Assembly: GCF_017874035.1 (NCBI RefSeq)
Contig: NZ_JAGGKV010000005.1
Location: forward strand, 310,001 to 374,000
Length of the DNA: 64,000 nt
Reading direction: 5' to 3'
Origin: Paenibacillus aceris
GTDB lineage: Bacteria; Bacillota; Bacilli; Paenibacillales; NBRC-103111
Shown: piece after piece, positions 26,942-35,427 of the stretch
Layout: each line of letters starts with the position of its first letter
How positions within the stretch are numbered: position 1 is the stretch's first letter
Notes under the pieces: model-generated
Databases searched by the model: none
Told to the model about the DNA's origin: nothing
Seen by the model: only the letters and a program-made list of their open reading frames with translations
Made by a program: the position numbers and the translations under genes

Positions 26942-27691
26942 ATGAATGTAATGAATGTTCATGGGCGAGAGGTAGATGAAGTTAAGAATACAGCGCAATT
27001 TGCTGTGGTTCCATTGGGTTCTTTAGAATATCATGGACCACATTCACCGTTGGGTACGGATGTTATCTTGGCTGAGGGCTTTGCACAAAAGGTGGATTTT
27101 GCTCTTAAGCCCTTAATCTATCCTGTAATATCGTATACGTCTTGTCCAGGCAAAACCAAAGATTATCCTGGTACGGTTTCGGTCCGCCCATCTGTCTTCA
27201 TTGATTACTTATCAGACGTCGTAGACGGAATTTGTCAGTTGGGTATTCGAAATATTGTCTTACTCAATGCTCACGATGGCAATATGGGTCCTTCCCGGAC
27301 TGTAGCCGAATCCATCACCGGTAAATATAAAGACGCGAGCTTCTTGTTAATCAACTGGTGGCAAATGGTTGCGACTGATTTTTCTGAGCAAATGGGGTTA
27401 TTTCACGGGACTGCGGGCAGAGGCCATGGGGGTCCATACGAAATGTCTGCCGTTAAGGCTTTTCGACCGGACCTGGTTTCCGTACAGGATTCAGATTTGG
27501 AATTAGATTCATGTCCGCCTTTAACTTTAATGCCCTATGTTTTAGTGGAGGGTACCCCTCAAGGATGGGATGGATACACAGGTAAAATTAGGCAAACTTC
27601 CTATGAAGCCGGAGAGGCGATCGTGGAAGAAGCTGTCCGGAATATGAATCAACTAATCGTGAATTGGCTTGAGATGAGATCAAAAAAATGA
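26942..27691 (+). CDS. Creatininase-family amidohydrolase
   Basis: About 249 residues of the creatininase fold. Metal-ligand positions are visible: SLEYHGPHSPLGTD with Glu29, His31 and Asp40 counted from 26942, NAHDGN near residue 113, and GHGGPYEMS near 162, matching the family HGGxxE element. The frame is open from an ATG at 26882, but that codon sits in a hairpin and would add residues not expected for the family; GGAGG at 26924-26928 and AGGGGA at 26935 favour 26942 or 26951. Members cleave cyclic amides or related C-N bonds. The next gene's ribosome site overlaps its stop region. Confidence 0.85.
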   Translation: MNVMNVHGREVDEVKNTAQFAVVPLGSLEYHGPHSPLGTDVILAEGFAQKVDFALKPLIYPVISYTSCPGKTKDYPGTVSVRPSVFIDYLSDVVDGICQLGIRNIVLLNAHDGNMGPSRTVAESITGKYKDASFLLINWWQMVATDFSEQMGLFHGTAGRGHGGPYEMSAVKAFRPDLVSVQDSDLELDSCPPLTLMPYVLVEGTPQGWDGYTGKIRQTSYEAGEAIVEEAVRNMNQLIVNWLEMRSKK

Positions 27692-27712
27692 TTGGAAAGG
27701 ATGAATTGCAAT

Positions 27713-29221
27713 ATGGGATATCGTGAACAACTGCTGCAATCGGAAGGATCATCTTTCCCGGGTAAAACGTATACGGAGGTTGTTTTGGAGCCAGCATTTA
27801 ATGAAGCAAAAGAAAATCTGCTAGGCCCTATGATGGCAATCAATAAAGCACATTTGATCATGCTGCGTGAGCAAAACCTGATCACAGAAGAAGAATCCAG
27901 ACAAATAGCTAAAGCCATTCAAAGACTTGATGTGGAGGCTCTGCGCCACAGCACCTATACCGGAGAGTTCGAAGATTTATTCTTTCAGGTCGAGCATCAG
28001 CTGCTGGATCATGCTGGGGATATAGCTGGCAATTTGCATCTTGCGAGAAGCCGCAATGATATGGGAATTGCGATCTATCGAATGGTGCTCAGAGAGAAGT
28101 TAGCGGTGACACTGTCATCTGCACTTTTCTTGAAGGACCATTTACTGGACTTTGCAGAGGAACACTTGGGCACGGTGATGATTGGCTATACACATACGCA
28201 GCAGGCTCAGCCAACGACTCTCGCTCACTACATGACGGCTGTTATCGATTCTTTAAATCGTGATATTCGACGCATGAAGGCGGCTTATGCCAATTGTAAC
28301 CGAAGCAGTATGGGAGCAGCGGCATTGACGACCTCAGGATTTGCTATCAGCCGGGAACGTATGATGAACCTGCTTGCTTTTGACGAACTTATCGAAAATT
28401 CATATGACGCGATAGGCGGCGCTGATTACTTAGGAGAAATCGCGACAGCCATTCAGCTGGCGGCAATTAATTTAGGGCGGGTTGTGCAGGATCTTCTCTT
28501 GTGGTGTACTCAAGAGTTTGCGGTGCTTAAGGTAGGAGCTCCTTACGTACAGATCAGCTCCATCATGCCACAGAAACGCAACCCCGTCTCACTGGAACAT
28601 ATGCGGGCGTTATTGTCGAGCTGTGTCGGTAATACGAATACGATTCTTTCCATGATTCATAACACGCCCTTCGGAGATATTGTAGATACCGAGGATGATA
28701 TGCAGCCGTATGCTTGGAAAAGTTTAGAAATCATGGATAAGTTATATAGATTGTTAGCTGCCGTAATAGGCACGATGGAGGTCAACAAGGAAGTGCTTCG
28801 CCAGAGGACGGAGGGAAGCTTCGCAACAGTCACCGAGCTGGCGGATACGTTAGTAAGATCGGATGCGCTGTCATTCAGAAAAGCCCATCATATTGTCAGC
28901 GATGTGGTAAAAAAGGCGCTTGCTAATGGTTTAAACGCGAATCAAATCACGCTTCAATTAGTGAATGATGCTGCAAGACAAATCATTGGCCGGGATGTGT
29001 CCCTGGATGAGGAAGACTTGCGCAGAGCGATGGATCCCGTTCATTTTGTGGACATCCGTACGTTGCCGGGAGGCCCAAATCCTAAAGAAATGAAGAGAGT
29101 CATCGATGACCGCAGGCTCCAGTACTCGTCACATACACAATGGCTGCAAGAGGCCCGGGAGAAGAGCCGATGTGCCATTCAGCATCTGGATGAAGTCATT
29201 CTTCAATGGAGTGAAGCCTAA
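27713..29221 (+). CDS. Argininosuccinate lyase-like enzyme
   Basis: A 502-residue member of the fumarase/aspartase superfamily, closest in layout to argininosuccinate lyase. Catalytic-site motifs are kept: GYTHTQQAQPTT with Thr160-His161 and the flexible loop SSIMPQKRNP with Ser283. The substrate segment is changed: the usual HTGRSRNDQ appears as HLARSRNDM (109-117). No argG or other arginine gene is nearby. It probably eliminates fumarate or a similar acid from an N-substituted substrate other than argininosuccinate. The ATG at 27713 follows GGAAAGG with a 12-nt gap; an ATG at 27701 lies too close to it. Confidence 0.82.
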   Translation: MGYREQLLQSEGSSFPGKTYTEVVLEPAFNEAKENLLGPMMAINKAHLIMLREQNLITEEESRQIAKAIQRLDVEALRHSTYTGEFEDLFFQVEHQLLDHAGDIAGNLHLARSRNDMGIAIYRMVLREKLAVTLSSALFLKDHLLDFAEEHLGTVMIGYTHTQQAQPTTLAHYMTAVIDSLNRDIRRMKAAYANCNRSSMGAAALTTSGFAISRERMMNLLAFDELIENSYDAIGGADYLGEIATAIQLAAINLGRVVQDLLLWCTQEFAVLKVGAPYVQISSIMPQKRNPVSLEHMRALLSSCVGNTNTILSMIHNTPFGDIVDTEDDMQPYAWKSLEIMDKLYRLLAAVIGTMEVNKEVLRQRTEGSFATVTELADTLVRSDALSFRKAHHIVSDVVKKALANGLNANQITLQLVNDAARQIIGRDVSLDEEDLRRAMDPVHFVDIRTLPGGPNPKEMKRVIDDRRLQYSSHTQWLQEAREKSRCAIQHLDEVILQWSEA

Positions 29222-30210
29222 TGAGGAAAATAAGAATTCCACTACTTGCTTTTGATGGAGGAGGTACCAAAAGCCTTGTCGTACTCACGGATAGGGAAGG
29301 AAATGTACTAGGACAAGGAAAAGCAGGCCCATGTAATTATCAAGGGGTTGGCAAGAAGAGGGCGGTGCGGGAAATCGCTCATGGTATTCGCGAGGCGATA
29401 CTGGATCTTGGTGTTACCGAGGATCTCGCAAACCTACCTTCAATCGAGATCGACTGCGCTGTTTTTGGAATCGCCGGCTTGGATACGGAATATGACAGGA
29501 AAGTGATTATGGAAATGGTGAAGGATACCCTCTGTCTTCTGACTATCCAAGTAGGGCACTTAGTGGTCCATAATGATGGATTAGCCGCATTATTAGGTGC
29601 AACCGAAGGCCAGCCCGGTGTACTCGTCATTGCAGGAACAGGGTCGATCGTATTTGGCATCAACGAGTTCGGTCAAACGGGTAGGACTGGCGGATGGGGG
29701 CATCGGGTAGGGGACGAAGGAAGCGGCTATTGGATCGGCAAGCAGGCCGTGACAGCGATTCTTCGGACGAATGATGGTCGGGGCGATGCAACTAGACTAC
29801 ATGAATGGGTGCTGCCGCATATGGGCTTTACCCATGTGGAAGAGCTGTTCAATTGGGTCTATAGTTCGGATTACTCCGTGGATAAATTAGGAGAATTATC
29901 TCAGTTGGTTAGTTTAGCGGCGATAGCCGGAGATCAAGAAGCTAAACGTATTTTATCCGCAGCCAGTGAGGAATTGTTTGTGAGTGTACGTGCTATCATT
30001 CAGCAATTAATGCTAACGGATAAACCGTTTAAGCTGATCCTGCAGGGCGGCGTGCTGCAAAATATTAGCCTCGTTCGGAAACAGCTGATTTCGAAAATCG
30101 AGGAATATGCACCCCAAGCTCAAATCATTGAAATGCAGGGGGAACCGATAAACAGCGTTACTTCGATGGGGCTAGTTTATTTAAAGGCCTCGATCAGCGA
30201 ATTGAATTGA
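29221..30210 (+). CDS. BadF/BadG-type sugar kinase (N-acetylglucosamine kinase-like)
   Basis: A 329-residue kinase of the BadF/BadG/BcrA/BcrD ATPase fold. The phosphate-1 loop is LAFDGGGTKS (residues 6-15), the ATP segment VIAGTGSIVFG lies near 138, and GWGHRVGDEGSGYWIG near 157 is highly typical of GlcNAc-kinase-like members. Its ATG overlaps the TAA of the lyase gene by one base, which suggests translational coupling. In this cluster it would phosphorylate an amino sugar released by the two PIG-L enzymes, or the imported compound itself. Confidence 0.88.
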   Translation: MRKIRIPLLAFDGGGTKSLVVLTDREGNVLGQGKAGPCNYQGVGKKRAVREIAHGIREAILDLGVTEDLANLPSIEIDCAVFGIAGLDTEYDRKVIMEMVKDTLCLLTIQVGHLVVHNDGLAALLGATEGQPGVLVIAGTGSIVFGINEFGQTGRTGGWGHRVGDEGSGYWIGKQAVTAILRTNDGRGDATRLHEWVLPHMGFTHVEELFNWVYSSDYSVDKLGELSQLVSLAAIAGDQEAKRILSAASEELFVSVRAIIQQLMLTDKPFKLILQGGVLQNISLVRKQLISKIEEYAPQAQIIEMQGEPINSVTSMGLVYLKASISELN

Positions 30211-30228
30211 AGGAAGGAGTTGAATGAT

Positions 30229-30993
30229 ATGAGTAAGAGATTATTATTCGTGTTTGCTCATCCTGATGACGAATCCTTCGCAGCCGGAGGTACCATGGCT
30301 AAAGCCCATAAACAGGGGCACGAGGTGTTTTTAATATGCGTCACTTCGGGCTGTAAAGGGAAGTCCGGTGAATTTCAATTTAGCTCACGAGAACAGTTAG
30401 CCTTGCACCGCGAAGAAGAATTACGGAAGGCATGCTCCATACTTGGTGTTACCGATTTAATTTTATATAGATATCCAGACGGGACCCTTAAGGATCAAGA
30501 TCCGGTTATACTGGCCGAGCGGATTAGTCAAACGATTATTGCTTTAAAGCCAGATGTCATCCTATCTTTTCCGCTGGATGGTGTTACCGGACACCCGGAT
30601 CATATTGCCGTTTCCCATGCTGCACAAAAGGCCGTAATTTTATCGGAGGCATATTATTCTCCAGCTCGGCTGCCTAAATTTTATTATATATCCGTTCCTC
30701 ACTATTATGATCATTGTCAGGACGCTGGGCCCGAGGATGCATGCATCATTACAGGAAAAGTGGATATCAGTGAATTTAGATTATTGAAGGGACAGGCACT
30801 GCAATCCTATAAGAGCCAAGTCTACTCCGTAAACCGGGCCTACCCGGGTGTGATGCAGAACGATTTTACGGTCATAGGGCGTTATGAATACTACACCTTA
30901 ATTCGTGCTGACGGTAAGCAGGTCGATCTGGTGGCGGAAAAGTTCTCAAACGAATTACCAATCATCGAGTTAGTTGATAAATCTAGCCTATAG
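30229..30993 (+). CDS. Cytosolic PIG-L/LmbE deacetylase
   Basis: A 254-residue zinc-dependent deacetylase without signal peptide. The motif AHPDDE is at residues 10-15 and HPDH at 122-125. AAGGAAGGAG precedes the ATG at 30229; the in-frame TTG at 30220 is too close to it. It is small and BshB-like in size, in contrast to the 845-residue secreted PIG-L protein of the same cluster. Possible substrates are GlcNAc-type conjugates. It is the last gene before a terminator. Confidence 0.9.
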   Translation: MSKRLLFVFAHPDDESFAAGGTMAKAHKQGHEVFLICVTSGCKGKSGEFQFSSREQLALHREEELRKACSILGVTDLILYRYPDGTLKDQDPVILAERISQTIIALKPDVILSFPLDGVTGHPDHIAVSHAAQKAVILSEAYYSPARLPKFYYISVPHYYDHCQDAGPEDACIITGKVDISEFRLLKGQALQSYKSQVYSVNRAYPGVMQNDFTVIGRYEYYTLIRADGKQVDLVAEKFSNELPIIELVDKSSL

Positions 30994-31003
30994 GCTTAAA
31001 AAA

Positions 31004-31031
31004 ACATCTGCCATATGGCGGTGTTTTTTTA
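31004..31031 (+). terminator. Rho-independent terminator
   Basis: ACATCTGCC pairs with GGCGGTGT (one bulge, one G-U) around ATAT and is followed by seven T. It ends the ROK-headed cluster. Confidence 0.82.
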
Positions 31032-31131
31032 TTTATTTTGAGATTGAAGCCGCTGTGTGACCGAAATCTCTTCTCCGATAGAACTTTTAAATAGATGAAT
31101 AGAAGAATGCGATATACACTGTGACGGACTG

Positions 31132-31161
31132 TTGATATATAGTAATCCTATGGAATTAAAT
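31132..31161 (+). promoter_or_regulatory. Candidate promoter with GGAATTA box
   Basis: TTGATA (31132-31137) and TTAAAT (31156-31161) are spaced 18 bp. TAATCC-TAT-GGAATTA (31143-31158) lies inside and resembles half of a CymR-type cysteine-repressor box. It would control the 31208 monooxygenase operon. Both calls are weak on their own. Confidence 0.35.
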
Positions 31162-31207
31162 CCGATTATACACATCGGTATTAACGGTTAAAAGGGGAGT
31201 GACTTCT

Positions 31208-32542
31208 ATGTCCAAGAAACAACTAAAGCTGGGAGCTAATTTGAATGGAGTCGGAAACAGCATATCCTTCTGGCGGCATCCCGAAGTGCCAACCAATGCG
31301 AGCGTAAATTTAGCGTTCTATAAAGAGCAGGCTCGTAAAGCCGAGCAGGGGAAATTCGATCTCTTGTTTATCGCCGATGGTTTGTTTATTAATGAAAAGT
31401 CGAACCCGCATTTTCTGAACCGTTTTGAGCCACTGACACTGCTGTCAGCCTTAAGCGAAGCGACTAGCCGAATCGGACTGGTTGCAACCTTATCTACATC
31501 TTACAGCGAGCCGTTCACAGTGGCCAGACAGTTTGCTTCCATCGATCATCTTAGCGGAGGAAGGGCGGGCTGGAACGTAGTCACCTCACCGTTGGAAGGC
31601 TCGGCACTTAACTTCGGCAAAGGCGAGCATCCGCATCATTCGTTGCGTTATGAGATTGCTGAGGAGCATCTTGAGGTTGTGAAAGGGCTATGGGACTCGT
31701 GGGAAGACGACGCGTTTGTCCGAGACAAAACTAACGGTGTATTCTTCGATCCCGCCAAGCTTCACACACTGCACCATAAGGGCAAACACTTTGCGGTTCA
31801 GGGGCCGTTGAATGTCGCGCGTTCCAAGCAAGGGTACCCGGTCGTGTTCCAAGCGGGCTCCTCAGATTCCGGCAAAGATCTTGCAGCCAAGTCGGCGGAC
31901 GCGGTGTACACGGGACACGAGACGTTCGAGCAAGCACGAGCTTTCTACCAGGATGTAAAAGGCAGAGCGGCCGCTTACGGTCGTCAGCCGGATGAGATTC
32001 TGATTTTCCCGGGTATCGGGCCGATTGTCGGCAGAACCGAGGCGGAAGCGGAGAGTAAATATCAGGAAATTGCTGAACTTGTCACAATCGAACAGGCACT
32101 GAATTATTTGGGGCGTTATTTTGAGCATTATGATTTCTCACAGCATGTTTTGGATGATCCGTTTCCGGAACTCGGCGACTTCGGCAGCAACAGCTTCCGC
32201 AGCACGACCGACCGCATTAAGCAGGAAGCTAAAGAACAGGGACTCACACTTCGCCAGGTTGCACTGCGGGCATCCACGCCGAGAAGCAATTTCATCGGGA
32301 CGCCGGAGAAGGTGGCTGATCTCATCCAGCAGTGGTTCGAAGGCGGCGCTGCAGATGGTTTCAACATTAGAACAGTGGTGCCGAACGGGCTTGCGGATTT
32401 CGTCGATTTGGTTGTGCCTGTGCTGCAGGAGCGCGGGATTTTCCGTAAAGAGTATGAAAGTAATACGCTGCGAGGGAATTTGGGGTTAGACGTTCCAGCG
32501 AACCGTTACATTCGGCAGTCTGAGGCGGTGAGGGGGAAATAG
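31208..32542 (+). CDS. FMN-dependent monooxygenase, NtaA/SnaA/DszA family
   Basis: A 444-residue flavin-dependent monooxygenase of the bacterial luciferase superfamily, NtaA/SnaA/DszA/YxeK branch. AAAAGGGGAG precedes the ATG at 31208; the in-frame GTG at 31199 is part of that site. Family features are the FIADGLF segment near residue 52, [17 protein letters not shown] near 113-129 and [13 protein letters not shown] near 217. Members use FMNH2 supplied by a separate reductase to cleave C-N or C-S bonds. Beside a cystine-type importer, it is likely to open sulfur compounds such as S-substituted cysteines, as YxeK/YtnJ do in Bacillus. Confidence 0.9.
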   Translation: MSKKQLKLGANLNGVGNSISFWRHPEVPTNASVNLAFYKEQARKAEQGKFDLLFIADGLFINEKSNPHFLNRFEPLTLLSALSEATSRIGLVATLSTSYSEPFTVARQFASIDHLSGGRAGWNVVTSPLEGSALNFGKGEHPHHSLRYEIAEEHLEVVKGLWDSWEDDAFVRDKTNGVFFDPAKLHTLHHKGKHFAVQGPLNVARSKQGYPVVFQAGSSDSGKDLAAKSADAVYTGHETFEQARAFYQDVKGRAAAYGRQPDEILIFPGIGPIVGRTEAEAESKYQEIAELVTIEQALNYLGRYFEHYDFSQHVLDDPFPELGDFGSNSFRSTTDRIKQEAKEQGLTLRQVALRASTPRSNFIGTPEKVADLIQQWFEGGAADGFNIRTVVPNGLADFVDLVVPVLQERGIFRKEYESNTLRGNLGLDVPANRYIRQSEAVRGK

Positions 32543-32543
32543 G

Positions 32544-32897
32544 ATGTCAACTGCCATCGATGTGCTCATAAGGGATGCCAAGTGGGACGAATGGGAGAAG
32601 GCAGTCGAAGGGTTGTATGAGAAGCTGAGCGAGACCATCCCGTATCCGGAAATCCGCCTCCTCGGCGTACATCCTGCAGCAAGAAGCAAAGGCGTCGCTA
32701 CCTTGCTGATAGAAGAATGTGCCCGGCGCGCCAAGCAAGATGGATTTACCTATCTTGGCTTACACACGTCGAACCGTATGCCTGACGCTGTGCGGCTCTA
32801 TCTTAGGCTGGGATTCGAACATGAGCCCCGGTACGATTTCTTTGCAGCTGACAACACAACGGTGGTTGAAGCCTACCGCTTGGCACTGCAGACCTGA
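32544..32897 (+). CDS. Short GNAT acetyltransferase, possibly internally deleted
   Basis: A 117-residue GNAT-fold protein. The acetyl-CoA motif A is present: EIRLLGVHPAARSKGVATLLIEE (about residues 46-68), followed by YLRLGF near 97. The region before it is only about 45 residues, where GNAT proteins normally have about 80-100. The opening AIDVLIRDAK resembles a GNAT beta-1, yet the next strands appear missing. This suggests an in-frame internal loss, so it may be inactive. It starts 1 bp after the monooxygenase stop. Intact relatives in sulfur loci acetylate S-substituted cysteines. Confidence 0.7.
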   Translation: MSTAIDVLIRDAKWDEWEKAVEGLYEKLSETIPYPEIRLLGVHPAARSKGVATLLIEECARRAKQDGFTYLGLHTSNRMPDAVRLYLRLGFEHEPRYDFFAADNTTVVEAYRLALQT

Positions 32898-32925
32898 CAT
32901 GAAAAATAAAAAGGAGGATGTATCC

Positions 32926-33789
32926 ATGAATATATTAAAAACAACCCCCCTTATCCTGACTTCAGCATTACTGTTCGCAGGCTGTGGGGCACAAAAAGAA
33001 ACGGGTGTCTCGCCGGCATCGGGCGGAGCTTCACCGGTAGCTGCACCAGCTGCCACAGCTGCCACAGCGCCACAGAAAGTGAAAAAAATCGTAGTTGGAA
33101 CAAGTGGAACATTTAAAGATGTTACTTTCCTCGATGACAAGGGAAACTTAACCGGCTATGATATCGAGTTGACCAAGGAAATTGATAAGCGCCTGCCTGA
33201 GTACGAGTTTGAATTTAAAACGATGGAATTTGCTAATATCCTCCTGAGCCTGGAAGCAGGCAAAGTCGATCTAGCGGTTAATCAATATGAAGTGAACAGC
33301 GAACGACAAGCCAAATTTCTGTTCAATGACGAAGCCTACAACATTTGGCCTAGCAAAGTTGTCGTGAACAAAGACAACAATACAGTGAATTCGATTGAAG
33401 ATCTCAAAGGCAAGAAGGTCATCACCTCTCCGGGGAGCAATGGCGCCGTCTGGCTGCAGGATTACAATAAGAATAAAGGAACTCCCTTTGAACTGGTATA
33501 CTCCGGCAGCGGCGGAACGAACGATGTGATTAACCAAATTAAAACAGGCCGTGTAGACGCCACAATCTCGACACCGTTCCAAGTAGCAGGACGCAATAAG
33601 GACGCGGATGCCCAGCAAAAAGTCGTAGGTCCCGTGCTGTACACATCCAAAATTTACTATGTGCTGCGTAAAGATGAAACAGACCTGAAAGGCAAGATCG
33701 ATGAGGCGATAAAAGAAATCAAAAAAGATGGAACGCTGGCAAGCCTCAGCAAAAAGTGGCTAGGGGAAGATTTTACAGTGACGCAATAG
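32926..33789 (+). CDS. Amino-acid (cystine-type) ABC binding lipoprotein
   Basis: A 287-residue family 3 solute-binding protein. The frame is open from 32719, but AAGGAGG at 32911-32917 sets the ATG at 32926. This opens a lipoprotein signal with lipobox FAGC and Cys20, then an Ala/Pro/Thr-rich linker. The fold starts IVVGTSGTFKDVTFLDDKGN and contains GYDIELTKEI, the hallmark of polar-amino-acid binders. It resembles TcyJ/TcyK, which bind cystine and related sulfur amino acids in Bacillus. Two permeases and an ATPase follow. Confidence 0.88.
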   Translation: MNILKTTPLILTSALLFAGCGAQKETGVSPASGGASPVAAPAATAATAPQKVKKIVVGTSGTFKDVTFLDDKGNLTGYDIELTKEIDKRLPEYEFEFKTMEFANILLSLEAGKVDLAVNQYEVNSERQAKFLFNDEAYNIWPSKVVVNKDNNTVNSIEDLKGKKVITSPGSNGAVWLQDYNKNKGTPFELVYSGSGGTNDVINQIKTGRVDATISTPFQVAGRNKDADAQQKVVGPVLYTSKIYYVLRKDETDLKGKIDEAIKEIKKDGTLASLSKKWLGEDFTVTQ

Positions 33790-33823
33790 CGGGAGGGAGT
33801 CATGGAGAGGCGGAAGGGATAGA

Positions 33824-34525
33824 ATGGGAAAACCGTTTGATTTTTCACTGATTTGGGTGTACTTGCCTAAGCTGCTGTCTTACCTGCACGTCACGTTGTT
33901 CATTGTGCTGGCTTCCGTTGTATGCGGCATTCTGCTTGGACTTGTCATTGCACTTCCAAGGTTGTATCGCATCCCTCTGTTGAATCGGCTCGTTATTATT
34001 TATATTTCGTACACCAGAGGCACGCCTATTCTGATCCAGCTATTCCTCGTGTATTACGGCGTGCCGGAACTGCTCAAAACAGCGGGACTCGACGTAAGTG
34101 ATGTTCAGCCGTTAGTTTTCGTCATACTGACTTATGCACTCCATTTTGCGGCCTATTTCTCGGAAATTGTCCGCGCTTCGGTTAACGCCATAGATCGCGG
34201 CCAGGCGGAGGCAGGCTATTCGATCGGCATGACCGGATACGCCGTGCTGACGCGAATCGTTTTGCCACAGGCGTGGAAAATAGCGCTGCCCAATGTGGCT
34301 AATCTAACGATCGGCACACTGAAGGATACGTCGCTCGCCTACACGCTGGGCGTAATGGATCTGGTCGGGCGAGCTGAAATGCTGGGGACGACCTATCACT
34401 TTCTAGAGATTTGGATTGCTTTGTCCATTATTTACTATGTCGTAGTCCTCTTATTGGAGTATATGTATCATCGTTTCGAACGCAGGGTGCAGCGCTTTGA
34501 AAAAGCGGTCACAGCTTTGGAATAG
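33824..34525 (+). CDS. Amino-acid ABC permease, TcyL-like
   Basis: A 233-residue His/Glu/Gln/Arg/opine-type permease with about five hydrophobic helices. It shows the family segments YTRGTPILIQLF near residue 63 and the docking loop QAEAGYSIGMTGYAVLTRIVLPQA near residues 127-150. GGAAGGGAT precedes the ATG. With the following permease it forms the heterodimeric channel of a cystine-type importer, as TcyL and TcyM do in Bacillus subtilis. Confidence 0.9.
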   Translation: MGKPFDFSLIWVYLPKLLSYLHVTLFIVLASVVCGILLGLVIALPRLYRIPLLNRLVIIYISYTRGTPILIQLFLVYYGVPELLKTAGLDVSDVQPLVFVILTYALHFAAYFSEIVRASVNAIDRGQAEAGYSIGMTGYAVLTRIVLPQAWKIALPNVANLTIGTLKDTSLAYTLGVMDLVGRAEMLGTTYHFLEIWIALSIIYYVVVLLLEYMYHRFERRVQRFEKAVTALE

Positions 34526-34545
34526 AAGGAAAGGAGGAAGCCGCC

Positions 34546-35256
34546 ATTCACATCGATTTCCAGTTTATGCTTGAAGCTTTTAAGGCTATGTTGAAGGTGC
34601 TTCCTTTGACACTCGTTATCTCGATTGTTCCCTTGTTCACGGGGTTCATTGTCGGCGCCCTTGTCGCCTTTATCCGAATGTACAGAATCAAATATATTCA
34701 CCGCATCGCGCAGTTTTACGTTTCTTTCTTTCGAGGCACGCCGCTGCTGCTTCATATCATGCTTGTTTATTTTGCCATTCCGATGATATTTGATAGCCTC
34801 GCAGTGAGATATGGCTGGAATGTGCGCTCTAGCGTGATTCCGCTGATTCTGTTCATCTTCGTGGCATTCACGTTGAATATCGGGGCGTACATGTCGGAAA
34901 CGATCCGCTCGGGCATTTTGTCCGTCTCGAAGGGACAGCTTGAGGCGGGATATTCGGTTGGTATGACGACCTGGCAGGGCATGAGGCGTATCGTCCTTCC
35001 ACAAGCACTGCACATTAGCCTTCCTAATTTGCTGAGTAAATTTATCGGCTTGCTGCATGGTTCTTCGCTTGCATTCATGATCTCGCTTCAGGAATTAAAC
35101 GGCACTGCGCACATCGTAGCGATGAGGAACTGGAAATATCTTGAGGCATATATCGCAGCGGCTGCGCTGTACTGGATTTTGACCATTATCGCTGAAAGTA
35201 TTTCCGCTTTGTTGGAGAAACGTTTGAATGTATACAATCGCAGCGGTGTCGCTTAG
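34546..35256 (+). CDS. Amino-acid ABC permease, TcyM-like (candidate ATT start)
   Basis: The second permease of the cystine-type importer, with FFRGTPLLLHIM and the docking loop LEAGYSVGMTTWQGMRRIVLP. The first ATG (34567) would give 229 residues but lies 29 nt after the only ribosome site, AAGGAGG (34531-34537). The in-frame ATT at 34546 is 8 nt after that site and would give 236 residues beginning with HIDFQFMLEAF. ATT is a rare start codon, so the annotated 5' end is a proposal; the protein from 34567 onward is secure. Confidence 0.72.
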   Translation: MHIDFQFMLEAFKAMLKVLPLTLVISIVPLFTGFIVGALVAFIRMYRIKYIHRIAQFYVSFFRGTPLLLHIMLVYFAIPMIFDSLAVRYGWNVRSSVIPLILFIFVAFTLNIGAYMSETIRSGILSVSKGQLEAGYSVGMTTWQGMRRIVLPQALHISLPNLLSKFIGLLHGSSLAFMISLQELNGTAHIVAMRNWKYLEAYIAAAALYWILTIIAESISALLEKRLNVYNRSGVA

Positions 35257-35359
35257 GCAAGTCACAGAATTTGCACCAGATGTATTGAATTGTTGAATCG
35301 ATGTATAGAAGAACTCTATTAGACGAGAGCTTACGGAGAATGATAAGGTTAGATCAAGA

Positions 35360-35388
35360 ATAATTCTTAGTATTTATATCGGAATTAT
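35360..35388 (+). promoter_or_regulatory. CymR-like inverted repeat
   Basis: ATAATTC (35360-35366) and GAATTAT (35382-35388) flank 15 bp and include the ATCGGAATTAT half-site characteristic of Bacillus CymR (cysteine repressor) boxes. It sits in the 153-bp gap before the transporter ATPase gene, where an internal promoter under cysteine control would fit. Confidence 0.5.
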
Positions 35389-35427
35389 AAGTTTAAGTTC
35401 AGCCACGCATTGAAAAGGGGGCACCTC

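Noticed and set aside
30229..30993. Assignment of the small PIG-L protein as BshB of bacillithiol synthesis
   Set aside because: No BshA- or BshC-like gene is near and the catabolic context differs; sequence alone cannot separate these.
34468..35058. 196-codon minus-strand ORF opposite the permease
   Set aside because: Antisense shadow of a clear permease gene; no ribosome site, low-complexity charged composition.
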